Positions 12,633-27,240 of a stretch of 64,000 bases of DNA are shown here, one piece after another. Origin of the DNA: Chaetorhynchus papuensis. Lineage: Eukaryota > Chordata > Aves > Passeriformes > Rhipiduridae. The translations under genes and the position numbers were made by a program. A model generated the notes under the pieces. That model saw nothing but the letters and a program-made list of their open reading frames with translations, made no database searches and was not told the origin of the DNA. Location: the NCBI GenBank assembly GCA_013396525.1, contig VWYX01000829.1, positions 186,001 to 250,000 of the forward strand. The letters are read 5' to 3'. Each line of letters begins with the position of its first letter. Position 1 is the stretch's first letter.

Positions 12633-15600
12633 TGCTTACAAGTTGTTACATGGATAGACTACACTATAGTGGTCCCAGTACCTGTGGCTATGTATCTGAA
12701 AATGAACATATATCTGGTTTTATTTTGATGAATCTTTGGCTTTCAGCTAGCAAACAGCCCTTACAGGCTTTTTCAATATCTTATGTCATACAGCTTTCAG
12801 ACTATACGACTACTGTCGAAATATAGTTAAATTATGCAGAACATAACACCTGGTGCATTTATTTCTGTACTGACCTTTATTTTTATAACACTCTTGTTAA
12901 AGCAGTAAATGAACAAGAAAGATAATAAAAAGCACATAAAAAGCCTACAGACCAAATGGGATGAATAATGAAGTACGTCACTTTATTCCATAAAGTTAAA
13001 ATGTTGCAGTGTTTCCCTGGTTAGTACCAGAAGCATAGGTAGGGACAGACTTAAAGTCCAAATCTGGAGAGCACATCAGTAAAAGATGTGATTTGCTCTT
13101 TCCGTTGTGGGAGGTCAGAGTTCCTTACAGTCATATTTGCATGGAATGTTTTTGTCCAGTGCAAATCACTGCAATTCATTGAAGTTTCCCAAAGTATTTA
13201 ATAAATGTAGGCATAGCTAAAGGCTTCCTCTCTAGCTGAAACAGAATAATAGACATTCAGGCCATTTTGAGTTGCTGAGAAGTTAGGTAATTTTGGTTTT
13301 AGCTTACCACCTGCTTTTTTTTCTCCCCTCAAACTTTTGTTTTATTATAAATAGTGTTAAAGCTAGAGGAGCTATTTTTTACGATAAACTTCTACCCAAT
13401 TTATGTTTTTCTTCTCCTTGGTCACCTGCAGGCAGACTGCTTTGATTGCAACATGTAAAGAGCCAGCAGGAATAAGCTGAAGTAGCTTTCTTTGCAGTTT
13501 GCATTTTAATTTCTTGGAGCGATTTGTGTGTTTCTCAAACCTGTCAAGTAACTGACTACAGAGAGTATTTGTCAGTCTGTTTCTTTAGGAAGAGGGTCTG
13601 GAAAATTATTTTTCAATATTTAACACAGTAGAGAATGTTAACTCACTGTGTGTAGTTAGACTAACATCATTTGGCATAATCTCACAAAGGGCATGTTTTT
13701 GAGGGTTTAGTGATGGATTCATCATCTGTCTGTTGAGACCTCTAAAAATTGGATTTATTAATGGTAATTTATTTAGGTTAAAATCATTCTAAGCATATGA
13801 CCAAGAGACATAAAGGGAAAAAATATTTAGGCCGTTTTCTAATGCCTTGATCAAAATGAGCACTGTGGTTTGGGTTTTGCTTTGCTTTTCCACTGCCATG
13901 GAATGAGGTCTCTTGTGTTGGATGTTAGGCTGTTTACAACAGGATTCTGGAGCCTGTAGCCAAGCACAGTTCCCTGCTCAGGTACAGAGTTCTGGCTCAG
14001 GGCAGAGCCAGTAACCATGGTTGGACTCCAAGGACAGCATGACTCTTATCTGCTTCCTTTCCCACTGAACTCTGCTTTGTTCCTTTTTATCTGTGCTGTT
14101 GCTATGACTGAATATGGTAATATGTTTATAAGTCTTTTACACCAAACCATGTGGTAAAGCATATCCTCTCGACTGTCTGAATACAAACTTAAGAGAGGGG
14201 GAAAGAGAATCAATTTAGACGGTTCAAAGGAGAGGGAGGGAGGCAGGCAGGCAGACCTGGGGCAGAATATTGATTTCAGTTTCATTCTAATCGAATCATA
14301 TTGGTGAATAGGCCTCTAACATCACCACAACTCTAAAAATAGAAAAATCTAATGAGTTTAATATGTAGGAAGTGGCATTAAGAGTAAATTGGCAACTAGC
14401 ATTTATGTCTGTGCTTCTGAGAAACCCTGTATGTTTAGCTTGAATGTAAGATCAACACATGCCATTTTCTGTTGATAATTTTTTTAAAACACTCTGAATT
14501 AAGATTACAAGCTGCTTTAAAAAGATCATCAGGTTTATTGTTGTAATTATCGTCATATTGTTGTATTACGGTGTAATAAAATTATACGGGGAACTTCTGT
14601 ATCCTGCTTTAAATAGTTCTGCTGTGCTGTAAGGGCCAAAGGACATGGGGTTAGGCAGCCTGTTGCTTCAGATGAAAAATTTACAAGGAGAGGACAGCAA
14701 CTTCGCAGTGGCTTGACAGAGGCTCTCCCAATTCCTGGGAGTCAGGTAAGAGAGACAGTGGCTTTCAACAAGCTGAAAATAACTCCTAAAGATGCTTTGA
14801 AACATCTTCTACTGTTTTCATACACTTGGCACAGAAGTTGATGGGTGAGCTCTGTGACTCATTTTTTGGGACATGTAAGTCATGGATGGTGAGTGTGTGA
14901 CAACTCGACCTAGCAGAAAAGCAATAGCCTGAGCTCCTGTTCCAGAAATGCTGCCCTGGTCTATATAAGAATCTGAAGTACCTGTGTGCTTAATGAAGCT
15001 TTTGTTAGATATGATATGAATAACTTCTGTTACCATCTCTGCTTAGACCATATAAGTAGTTTTATGTTTCTTTATAGCACATGAAGCTTGCCAGCAGTGC
15101 TGAAAGAGATTCTTGAGTAAAATAGAGGTATTAATACCTAACTTGAAGATGATGGGGTTTATCTTATGTATTTATAGCAGTTGACTTACCCATCATTATG
15201 GATTTAATAATGGATGTTACTGAAAATACAGCAAATTCCATTCTGTTTTAAGATTGTATTTTATTAATTAAGCAATGTTATCAGTTGTTGTGTCAAGTAT
15301 CTGTTCAAATTTAAATGTATGGATTCCATAAAAACATGTGCTTTAGTATCCAGAATGAACATTCATTGTTTGTGTGAGATCATATAAAATATCACTATTA
15401 TTTAAAAAGAAAAACTGTTCTGGGATAGTCTTAAGAGCCTTATAGGAGATACATGAAATTAAGCTCTATTAGTGCACAGATTGGCATTTTTTGTAAATCT
15501 TGGCAATTTCTCTAGCAGGTAAAATATTTCCCAGATAAAAAAACATGATCAAACTGATTTAAAATCAAAAGATGCAGTTGCTAATGTTAGTGGAGCAAAA

Positions 15601-18600
15601 GCAAAAAGAGGAAAGATACGAGAAAGAAAAATGTACAAACTAAGAGTATGAAAAGCACATAACTGTTAATGTAGATACTATTTCTATAGCAAGCTGTACT
15701 TGTTTTTAATTATGTAAAGGTAACAGTACTACAATAGTCTAATGACAATATTAAGGTTTCCTCTTCCAAAAAATATCAGTGGTTCTCAATGAGATGAACT
15801 GACAAGTTTTGTCTTTAGAGTCTAAATTGTGGCATCTGACCATATAAACATGTTCGTCAAGTAAACCACTCTGAACTTCAATCATGTTTGAGCAAATGTT
15901 ATTTGAAGAATAATTTTATAATTTCCTGAGAGAAATTATCCCCATGAAACATTTTTAGTATTGCCCTATTCAATTAAATAAATTATCCCTGTGACACCAT
16001 CACATCCTTTGGAGTGCTAGGATGAAATTTTTTTGAAAATGATGCCGAGATCCAAATTACATTGTTACTCTAAAAGCATTATGACGGTTTTTATCCCCTC
16101 TGTCCTCCTAGGCAGAGTTTGAACAAAATCAAAAAACCTCAGGGCCCTGAATATGAAGGATATGAGTCTAAAATTTTTTTCCAAAGGCAAGAAAGTGCAG
16201 TAGAAGCAATACAGGCTGCAGAGCCATCTTTGCTTTCCACTTTCTTATGTGAGTCTTACTGTTGTGGGTGCATTGTTGGTGTTGCCTTTTCAGCCCTGCT
16301 GTCTCCTGTGATAGGCCTTGACCAGACCTGTGCCAAATTGAATTCAATTTTGCATAAACATATTAATGAAGCAAAGAAGTTACATAAAGGTGGTCTATAA
16401 TATTTTATATGTCCTCTCAATTACAACAGATAGCAGGTAAGATAAGCAGGTTTCATTTTCCTGCATTAAATTACTTTTATATTAGCAACATGGTTTTAAC
16501 AGATTAAGAAATAGCAAATTGAAAACAATTTTTCCTACTGGATCTATTATGTTCTAAGCAATTTAACGTGCTGTGCAACTGCACAGTTTCTGAGCACTTT
16601 CCATTAGCCTGCTAAACAAAGTCACTACTGTTTCTTGCCTGTGCTTCTCATCTTGCAGTCCTGCATTTGAGAATGGTTTTTGTGTTGGATGGCAGAGAGA
16701 AAGGAGCAGGGGTTTTGTTTGGTTTTGGATTGGTTTATTTATTTAGTTTATAAGCACTGAATTTATGACTAAAATTTTATGCATAATACACCTTCTCCTG
16801 TGTATTTACACTACACGAGGAGATGTTCACAAAATGTGCCCTGTAGTTAAGAGTAGAGGGCAGCGAGCTTTGTAATGAGCTTTTAGAATCAGCAGGACTT
16901 CCTTCTGCAGGAGTTCATTCTACCCTTGACATTTTACTTCTGGCAAAACAGAAATAAATGCATTTTCAGTTTGCAAACATCTCTCAGGGGAAAAGTCTGC
17001 TTTCACTTGCTAGTACTACCATGGCAAAACATAGTGGTTGCTACACAGGCTTCTTCAAAATGACATCAGAGGATTTGTGCCAGACTGTAAAAATTTAATG
17101 AATCCTTATTAAAGGCAGTTGTTAAAAAATAGTTTCTTTCTTTATCTGTAAAACTTTAAAAAATTTAGCACTTTTGTCATGAGTAATATGGTGACATAAG
17201 AATAATAATTTAACCTAGTTTATTTTCCAAAATCATCTGAATTGCTTTTTCTAAACTCTCTCAGTGTAATAAAACTCACTGACTGGGGAAGTGTGTTCTC
17301 AGAATAGGAATATTTTTGGACTAGATAAAAATATTACTGTAGGGTTTTATTTCTCACTAATTGGGTGAATGGTGAATGTCATTGGTTTTCTTTTCAGTTA
17401 GACAAGCCTTTTGCATTTTGGGTTTTTGATTAATAGATGTTAATTTACTCATGGAACTTCTCTACAACAGAGTTTCTTTTATGGGTGTGATGTGTATTCA
17501 TATTTGAAGTGTAAGGTGTATACAAAAATTTGAAAGGTAAAATGGAGTTTAAAGATGACTCATGACTATTTACAAATAGTGGGTTATTTTAATTCTGTAA
17601 AATTGATACAACAGTCTTAGCTGAACTTTGTTCAGAGAGAATAGACTGACAGGAAGTTTCTTATAAAGACGAACCTCCAGCCTCTTACAGGAGTGATTCA
17701 TGCTAGTACCAGCTCATAAACATTAAAAAAGATTATATGAGAAACGTCAACATTGTGTGCAGACACAGAACATGTTTCTAGAGGGTGCACAAAGCATTGG
17801 CTGAAGTACTGCTTTGATGGATTGTTATAATGTGCATATGGAGCCTCTTTATAGAGGAGGATTCAGGGACATATGCTTGTAGAGGCACACTTATCTTCAT
17901 AGTGTTCTCTTTGGGTCTCTTTACTGGAGAAGTTGCATTTTTTTTGTGAATTCAGATTTGATTGTAGCTATTTGAGTTGATTGTGTAACCTTAAAATACC
18001 ATGTGAAGAGCGGGTTCTCCAGGTGCACAGCAGCTGAAACACTGCATGGATATGAGATTTTCTGTGGACTAATACTCACTTATAATAACAATAACTTTAT
18101 GTATATTTTACAAAATATTTTTAAAAGCATATCTTTATATGTGTATATTTATATAAATAACAAGACAGCAAATATACAAATAATACTTGAAGACTTCCTC
18201 CACAATAAGGAGAACTGTGGATCTATTCATAAATGGAAAGCATCACTTGTGACCCACTTTAATGGCATAGTCACAGCAGCAGAAGATGTTTCTGCTTTTC
18301 AAAACAATGTTATTTATATTAACTTGGCGGACAACATTTTATTTTCTTCCAAGAGGAAGATATGAAAAGAGTACTACCTGAGCAGGATACTGTGGTTCTG
18401 TTGCCTAACACTTTATATTGTCCCTTCAGTGAAAAGAAAGGAAAATATTTTTGCTACTTTAAAAATAAATTTAAATAAGAAAATACATTAAAGATGTGTT
18501 GTTGTGATCCACAGGGAGTTAAATCCGTTGACTCTGCAGAGAATTCTGGTTCTTAATGCACTGCAGTTAGGATGTTTCCTCCAGAGCTAAGTCAGGACAG

Positions 18601-21600
18601 TGTTAATCAGTTGTGTATAGTGGGTTAAAATACCATTATTGCAGCAGTGGTTTTGAATAACAAATGACCTGCATAATATGTATCAAATTTTAATTGTCTT
18701 TATTTTGCCCCGTGAAATAAGGGTTTTTAAAATAAAACTAGTCTTTTAAATAAAACTTTTCATCTCTCCTTTCTTTCTTCTCTTTTCGTTTTTTTGGGGA
18801 TTTTTTTGTTTCTTTCAGTTTGTGTTGATCATGAAGTATGGCCAAAGTTTTTGATTTTTGGTGGCTCAGTCTTCATGCAGTTCTCTGCCTTTGGGATTAT
18901 TTGTGGTTTGGTTACAAATACAAGCCTTGGATATCAGGTGTGGAGCACGAACATGCACTTACATGTGTAATGTGGAAAATAGTGAAAGTATACTTGTGTA
19001 TATAAGTAATGAAGGTTTGATAAAATAAAGTTGCATTGTCAAGAGATGTGCTAGTTATGGTGGAGACGTAAATAAGCTGCTTAGTCATGTAATGCAGTAA
19101 AGCAGACCCTATCTTTTGATTAAACCTTTATATTAAAAAATGAACTAACACTCCTGGGTATAGGCAGAACTGCTGCTGTAACAGACACGTATTTTTGAGA
19201 TTTGACTTTATCAGCCCAGCAGGGAGTGATGCAGGGCAGGGGGGAAAGGAAGAAGCAAGCAGGCTCCTTTAAGTAAGCAACTCAGTTCACGAACAGGACA
19301 AGATGTGATTGTTTATATGCTCAGGATGTGCTGCTGCAGCATTAACGCAAATGAAAAGATCCTATGCCTGATGGAGCCATTGTTCTCGTTTATAAACGGA
19401 AGTTTTGCCATGGTTTAAACAAACAAAATCCCCGGGTCTTTAGTCTTTTGCCTGTGATGGCCAGTCTATATGGATTTAGAGTGTTTTGTCTCTCAGTGGT
19501 AGTACTTTCAAAATTCCCTGCTACTGTAAAGCCTTAATGTTCCTGTTACAAAATAGGTTTTATGTAATGTTGCCAGCTCAAAGCAATAAAAAGTCCTGAA
19601 TCAGACTAAAATCAGCATTGAGCCGTGGGGTTGATTTTTGTAGGTCTGTAAATTACATATTTAAAATTTCTTTAAAGTTGTCTTTGTTTTGGGGCAAGGA
19701 GGACTTGGTTGGTTGTTGACTATTAAGTTAGATGTGAGAAGTATTTCTCTGTAACTGAGGGCAAGAAACTTCATTGTATTTCCTGGAATTCTCTTCTATG
19801 ATTGTTCAGTTCCAGGAGCTGGGATTTCAGAAAATGCTTAGACTATCTGAATAGCAATGAAATTAAGAGTTGACTGTGAAACAGAAAGAACCAGGTGGAG
19901 GGAGAAGGTGACCTGCTGCACCTTTATCAATGTGAACTAGTTTGTGATGAGAAGTTAGACAATGCAGTGATACGAAGGAAAGCACACAAAATCGCAGTCT
20001 AAATCGCTCATTAAATCTCTGGTGGGAGATCAGAAGCATATGCTGTAACTATGAGAAGTGGTTAGTCATAGCAGGTACGTGGCTGGCTTTTTATCAAATT
20101 CTCATTCATGGGAAAAGATTCAGTAATTGAAAATGTGTAGCAGGCTGACTTTTCACAGAATGTTTCACAGTAGTCTGGAAAATTTCATTATTGCCGTCTA
20201 TTCGGACATCTTTAGAAAAAGAAAGCTTATTACTGAATGGGAGGGGAAGAAAATCCATAAAAGCTGGGAAGGGGGAAGGGAGAGCACTTGTTAGAAACAC
20301 TAAAAGTAAGCTGAACAATTAATCTAGAAGGGATACAGAATGCCTGGCATCACTCCTCAAAAATATGTCACCCCTCACTGTTTGATAGTGGTGGTACCTG
20401 GAGGGGTTTGTGTCAGGGGAAGCTCTCCTTCCCGGGGAGTAGGAGCGCAGGCCTCTCGTAAGCACTGCTCAGTGGAACCACCCGTTCAGCACCTGGGGCT
20501 CCCAAGCATCTCCTTATGCTGCTGTGTAAACCTGAGACAGAAGGAACATGCACATAAGTTACGTTTATTTTGATCTGAGTTAGGAGAAGGAATTTTATTG
20601 ACTTGTTTTTAATCAATGGTGCTTATCTAAAGAGGAGGACTGATCTGAAGCAAAATGGTTAACCAAGGGGTGTGGAATCTACCTTTTGCCTGCTTAAGAA
20701 ACTTAAGCAGAGTAAATGCGAATATCGGTTCATCACTGTATTTTTTTCCCTAGCCAGGACAGTGATTTTTATTCTTTTTTTCTTCACATGACAGCTGGAC
20801 AGTGAATGGAAAGTAACTTGCTTACTTTTATAGAGGCATGTTGTTTTCAGTTTTCAGTGTGTACGCACAGAAGGTGTTTGTATTGGAACCAGTTTGCTTA
20901 TGTGAGTTTTGTGCTGCCAAAAAACTTGAAATAGGACTGAGTGTGATTTGTGACACTGGAGACTTTTCAGTGGATGTTCTTGGGTTTTGAAGAAGCTGGT
21001 GTTACCAGTGAAGCAGAAAACTGCCTCTTCCCCCCATTGTTCTCTTCTCCCATTGGTCTAATCTGAAATAATACCATATCTAAATACTTATTTACACACA
21101 AGCTGTGACCTAGAAAATTTGGCCTTTGTTCAGTCCTTTAAATAGAAATTAGAGAAAAGGTTATTTCTGGGATACTTCTGTTTTGAACTGAGCATGTCTG
21201 TAGCATTTGAGGCAAATCAACGTTGGTGTGAACTTTACTGTTTGGGTCACAGGTTATACATGGCTATTTGGCCTTGACCAGGTTAGACCAAGAGAATAAA
21301 AGCTGTATTTCTAGTCACACCAGAACTTCAGTGCATGTGCCTTCTTTGCAGATGCTTTCTACAGAGTTTGTTTTATAGCATTTTCAACTTCGGGTGTTTT
21401 TTTAATTTTGGAGGTTTTTTTCACTTAAACTAAAATTGGAAGTACATGTACCTCTTTCTTGAGTGTGCTTACAGTCTCAACTCTGTGGTGCTAATGAATT
21501 AAAATGGAGGGAAAGGTTGGTGTTCAAACTAACCCTCAGGACTGGAATCAACAAGTGACATCTTGCCTAGTATGCTTAGTAGTTTAGTCTATATCTGAGT

Positions 21601-24600
21601 CTTGCTGAAGTTGCTTAGTAGAACAACTGAATTTTTATAATTACCAGATCATGTTGGCATAGTGCAGAAAATTTGCTAAAGGATTCAAATCTCTACAGCC
21701 TCCTCTGCCCCTGTATGATGTCTTACTCATGGGATGGCCTTGAAGATTCCCAGCCCTTGAATATTGAAGAGCAGACACCTGCCAAAGGGTATCTGGGATT
21801 ATCTTTGACTCCTACTTGGAAGAAACACCTAATGAGTGTTAGTGAAATGCCTTATAGCTTCAATGTTTTTTTGAGGGGAGGTGGGCAGTTAATAGGTAAT
21901 AGAAAAATTGTTGATGATAGAAGAAACACATTCAGTTTTTTGACTCCATCAGCATTTGCCAGGTGGTCTCAGACAAATCACTCAGGATCTTCCATTACCC
22001 CAGTAAAAAGTAGAAACAAGGTTTGCTGACTCCCTCTATTCCCGTATACTCTGAACCCTCTGTATGATTATTAGCATGATATTCTGAGTGTAGGTACTTC
22101 TAGATATTACTATTAAGTAGCTCTGTAAAAAAAACATGAGCAGAAGGTGTTTTGCTTAAACATAATGTACAAAAATGTTGGGGGCTGATTTTACATAACT
22201 TGAAATGTTTTATGATGATTTAGCTCTATTTTAAGACTTCCATGAAGGATTCTTATGTGGATTTTAGAAGGAACAGTGAACTTGAAATAGACGGTAAAAC
22301 TCTCTCCCCAAATACATTTCTGCTTTGAAATATACTGAAAACATATTAAAACCCCCTCTGCCTGCTCTTTTACCCATTGGAACACCTGTGTTTCTGGCAT
22401 ATGCATATTTCTTGATAAGAAGAGAATTGCTCCTGATGATTTTTGTTCCTATTGCCAAATTCTAAAAGCTTTAAAGCTGCCTTAATCCTATTTTGTATGC
22501 TCCTTACAGGATTCTGTTTCTAAGCATTCATCAGAGACTCTTTCAAGATAGACTTAAATAGTCATCATAAGCTTTTGTTTAGCTTGCACAGCTACGACTG
22601 GTGATGGTAATGAGGTTGTTCTGAGAAAGAAAAAAGAAGGAAACACCTATAAACTGAGCCTGTTTGAATAAGGAGATCATTTTGTGTCTTCATGGTTTGT
22701 TTCTGTTAGCGAGGCAACCCAAAGGTGTGGGCTTTCTGGAGCCTGATGCATATACATGCATCTGTCTTGTAAATGCTTTTTTTTCTCGATGCTTTTTAAA
22801 GGTACTTTTAAAAGAGCATAAAAGAAATCTATGACCTAGAGAGCAGAGTTCAGTTTGATACCTAAATATAGGTGGCTTATTATCACTTGTTGATAGTGGA
22901 GAGCCATTGACCCAGTCAGTGGAACACAGGAAGTGATTCATATGAGCAGCCATGGGACGTGGGTTGCACTAGGGTGGGCTGCATGCTCTTTGTGCCCTAT
23001 TCACTATGGATTTTTTCTCCCAGATGGATCCCACCCAGGATCTTTGGGGAAGAAATAACCTTCCAGGTCTGCTTTATATTTTCCAACCAGAGGATACACT
23101 GGCCAATCTCTACAGGCCATTAAACATGATATTCTCAGCTGTTCAGCAGATCCTGTCCATATGGATTCTCTTTCCAACAGTCTTGCCTGTGGCATTGGGG
23201 CACATGGGTCCTTTTGTGCTCTGGGTTCCTTGACAGCATGGCCTGCAAGTCTGACCTTTGTGCTGCTTTTGCAGACAGTAAATGAAGAAACATGTGCATC
23301 ATTATGATGCCAATGCGATCCCTATCCTTGCTCCTGTGATTGGGTTTTCAAATCATTCTTGTGCCTTGAGTGCTTCTTTATGACTGGCAGGCTGCCTGTT
23401 ACCCAGCTCTCCACTTTACATACAAGACAGAAAGTGAACCTGCCAATTCATGTGCAGTGAAGGGTTCCTAGCAGTGCACCTGTGTTCAGTGCACCAAGCA
23501 GTGATTTTGCTGTCCCTTTTGAAGCTCTGGACTTTGCCTTGGGATGGGTTGCATGAATAGCATGGTCATGCAGCCGGAGATCTGCTTAGGTCCTTGGAAA
23601 AAGGGGGACTGGGACTTTATCTCTGGGAGTTACCTATCTAGTCATCTGTGGTGCCAGGCTCTGACACAGGCCAGGGAGCCTGAATTGCTTTACTCCTAAA
23701 TCACTGTTTTAACAGCTCGTGTTTCAGCAGCACAAACATCACCGTTACTTCTCAACTGGGTTGTAGCAAAGTGCGTATGCGAACTGCTCCATGAAGTGCA
23801 GTGGTCTCTCTCCAAGCCCCAGATTTCTTTTTTCAGGCTAACATCAGCTATGGCTATCCCAGTACCATATGCAAATTGGTTTTTTCCCTTTTTTTTCCTA
23901 AAAGACGGTTTAAGGGCACGTCTCCAGTATTTCCTCAGACTGTGAACTAGTGCTTTGTCTTCCTGGTAGTACCACATGTCTCAGGACTGTTGCTTCTCAT
24001 CTACTGCTTGCCCAGCCCCATATTAATTACCTTAATAGGAGAGGTGTATGATGATTCTTTTTTCTTAAAATGCTTCTCACTTTCAAAAAGATAGCTGATC
24101 CATTTTAACTATTGGGGCTGCTACTGTACGTAAATATATTTTTATTTTGGCAACCACAATGGAAATCTTAAAAAAATTAAAATATTAAAAAACCCCAATC
24201 TCTCAACAACTTCTTTATTATTAACAGCTTGGTGGCTCTGTCAGATGCTGGTGACCCAGGAGTCACAGAAGGAACAATGGCACAGATGGAATTCATTCCC
24301 ATAGCATAGCTGGAAGAGCACTCACCCAGTTTGAAGGAGATGTGCATTCAGTCTCCTGCACTGGGAGGATTTCAGCCTGCGTCCCAGGAGAGGGCACTAG
24401 TCCCTGCAGGGATGAGGAAGCCTCTCACACTCCTACTGGCAGTCTTGTGCTCAGTATAAAGAACAGGGCATTTGATACAGCAGGAAGTGAAGCTAATTCT
24501 TCTCATCACAAGATGAGACTTGCAGCAAGAAGGATTTGGGGTAGGATCTGAAGATGGAAGTCTGATGTCTTGGGGTAGCATTAGTGCTGATCTGTAAAGC

Positions 24601-24710
24601 AACCACAAATGGATCTTTGCAAGACTCTTCTACCTCATCAAGGTAGAAGAAAGGTGACAGGCCACTTGTCTAGGGATACCTGACTCCTCCACTGTCTGCT
24701 TGCTTCTGAT

Positions 24711-24822
24711 TAAAAAAAACCAAACCAAAACCCCCTAAAACCCCCCCCCCCCAACCAACCAACCCCTCACCAAAAAAAGAGATAACTCCACCCCACACCA
24801 CACCCCCCCCAACAAAAAAAGT
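24711..24822. repeat. A/C-rich low-complexity tract with poly-C runs
   Basis: The + strand here is almost entirely A and C, with runs of A, an uninterrupted run of about 14 C, a caac-type repeat and a second run of 8 C. Such strand-asymmetric sequence is common in avian introns. The complementary strand is G-rich, with several runs of four or more G, and could form a quadruplex. Length polymorphism and sequencing error are likely in the long C runs. Confidence 0.85.
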
Positions 24823-25260
24823 GTATTACATCAGTAGAGGATTTCAAGAACCTCTGTTGCTTGACCCAAACTTGAAGCATGATGGCAGAGGACACCTGCC
24901 ATTTTGTCCAAATACAGTCAGAAGAAAAATACATTGGATATGACTCTTTTGTACCCTTAGTGAGCTCTCAACCCAGTAAGTAAAAAACCCTACTGCTAGC
25001 AGTGCTTTGGGAATTTAAACACAATTCTTTTCTAAACTTTACTGAATTTGAACTGACTCTGTGATTGGTTTTACTCACGTCAGGAGCAGATTTGCCACAC
25101 GCTAACAGATTTCCTCATGTCCAAAAGCACGGCAGCATTCAGGAGATGTATTCCTTCAATGCTATTGTTTTTTTTATCTCTATTGCTGTTATGACCTTGA
25201 AGTTTCAGGAAAGCAGAGAAGGCTGACCAATAGAGAGTCCAGCGAGGGAGAGGACATAAG

Positions 25261-25339
25261 GGAGAAGGGATCTGGTTTGGGCTTGTATCCAATTATTACA
25301 ATACATTTTAAGACTATTTTTTACTAAGGAAGTAAACAC
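25261..25339 (+). repeat. local direct repeat, copy 1
   Basis: About 78 bp beginning ggagaagggatctggtttgg recur 291 bp downstream with only a few substitutions or small indels, including a long identical core (tctggtttgggcttgtatcc and onward). The unit has no recognisable transposon ends and no open frame. It is a local segmental duplication in intron 1. Confidence 0.85.
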
Positions 25340-25551
25340 TTACTGCTGTGTAAAGGTTAGATATGGACCCACCCATTCTTGGAAGTTATGTACAGCTTGT
25401 CCTGAGTGACATCAGTAATGGATCTGTTTTGTGTGTGTATACAATTCTGTGACTAATGACACTATAAGTTTGTACCAAAGCTTATTAAAAAATGTCTTAG
25501 GTTGTTTCAAGAAACTCTTGTTTTATAGTGAGCATCTGGAGATGACCTAAT

Positions 25552-25630
25552 GGAGAAGAGATCTGGTTTGGGCTTGTATCCAATTATTACAATACATTTT
25601 TAGACTATTTTCTGTAAGGAAAGTAACACA
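25552..25630 (+). repeat. local direct repeat, copy 2
   Basis: This is the second copy of the unit at 25261-25339, in the same orientation. It differs mainly near its 3' end (ttctgtaagg against tttactaagg). The 212 bp between the copies are unrelated to either. Confidence 0.85.
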
Positions 25631-27240
25631 AAGTAGTAGAGATGATCTTGTCTGTGAGATGGTGAGATCCAGATTTACAGGTGCATTACCCCCTCTGTGT
25701 TTATACCCCAAAATGGTAAGACAGAGGAGTGCTCCTGATCAAGCTGTGCATGATGCATGTTATTAACAGTAGGACACGTTATCTGATTACTGAGCTTGTA
25801 TTTTAATGACAATACAAGAATCCTTGAGTGAATTTCCAGGAAACCTGCCAAGACTGTACAAAGATGGGAAAACAAACCTTACAACAATACTTAATGATGG
25901 GCTTACAGTTTTTTACTCAAGAAAAAGATTGAATGGTAATCACTGGACATGTACGCATAGGTCTGGCTGCATGATCTTCAGTATTATACATAATAATAAA
26001 CACTGTAGTTGGAAATCAAACTTTTAACATAGTACCTCAGTCATTTTGAAGCAAAGAGTTGTTAAAGCATTTCACAAATGCATCTCTAAGAGATACTGTA
26101 ATACAGCTTCTGCCTTGTCTCTGCAATGGTCTTGCCTGAGTAATTGTATTGGTTCCCTCTGGTATTAAAGCTCTGAAAACCCATTATGGCTAGAGCGTTT
26201 GTTAAGCAGGCTCTACAGACATGACATTGTGGCAGCTGCAATGAAATGCACTTTCTTTGTCACAAGACTAAACCAAGATGATAATAGGGATGAAGCTATT
26301 TTGTTAGATCATTCTTCTCATGCCTCCCCCATAACTTTGACTTTATATAAGGAAACACTTTTTAATGTTTTGTATCAGACTATCTTGCCCTTCTGTTGAG
26401 AAAGATGAATGATCTGTTGCATGTCAGTGTTGTGACTGAGTTGCCTAATTGTTTATGTTGTGCTTCCAGAGAGCATTTAAGGTGTACAGATCCTATACTT
26501 GACAGAATGCAGTTTTCTTCCCTGAGTTTCTTTCTGTAAATCCCACTCAGTGAACCTCCTATTAAAACAGAATTAGCACAGCAGATCAAGTTGCTGAGCG
26601 CCTTCCTCAAGCTGGAAAGTCAAACCCAGGCCTGCTCTTTCTCTATGCTCTCTGCTTTGAAAAACAGCAGTTGCTTCCAGTTTGCAGCATACACTGAATT
26701 TCCAAGAGCTTTCAGCTAGTTTTGCAAAAACTTTGAATTGTGGGAGGAATTCGAATGGGATGTATCAAAAAAGGCGTCAAACCTGGGAAAGTATACTGAA
26801 CAGTATAGCACTGCTGTAGAGGGAAAAGTCTGCTTACATCTCCATTGATGTTTGACCACTTCCAAGAGAAAAAACTGAGTGATTATCAGCCATGGTCTCT
26901 TTGAAACTCCTAAGGAACCTTTTCTAACTAGGTGTTATTATGTGGAAAACCGTAAGGGATTCTGAAAAGCTTACTTCTGAAAAGTATACTTGAATAATTT
27001 TCTCTCTAATTCATCTTGACTGTATTTTAAGAGAAACAAGCAGTTCCTTGGACTGTTTATTTCCCTGTGGAAGTCAAGAAAATTGCTGCTTAATTTCAAA
27101 TAAAAGTTTATTATGCTTTGCTAATATAAGCTACTTTATACTGTGTACTTGATATAATTACATGTGGAAAAGGAAACTGGATGTTTGATTTTAAAAAATA
27201 GAATTCAAATTCCATTTACCTCATTTTCTTTTCTCTCAAG

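Larger units (their letters stand above)
1..27240 (+). other. TMCC3: TMCC3 intron 1 (3' portion)
   Basis: No coding exon that I recognise occurs here. The sequence is AT-rich, with stop codons dense in all frames and only short scattered open frames. It holds a solo LTR (3492-4062), a CR1 tail (about 6448-6610), a 24-bp tandem duplication (10201-10264), an inverted repeat (12524-12632), an A/C-rich low-complexity tract (24711-24822), a 78-bp local duplication (25261-25339 and 25552-25630), and a polypyrimidine/AG at 27220-27240 forming the acceptor of the next exon. The intron assignment rests on that acceptor, and on the next exon starting mid-protein at a valine codon where the human protein continues from an upstream exon. 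Long first introns are usual for this gene. An alternative first exon inside this stretch cannot be excluded. Confidence 0.75.
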
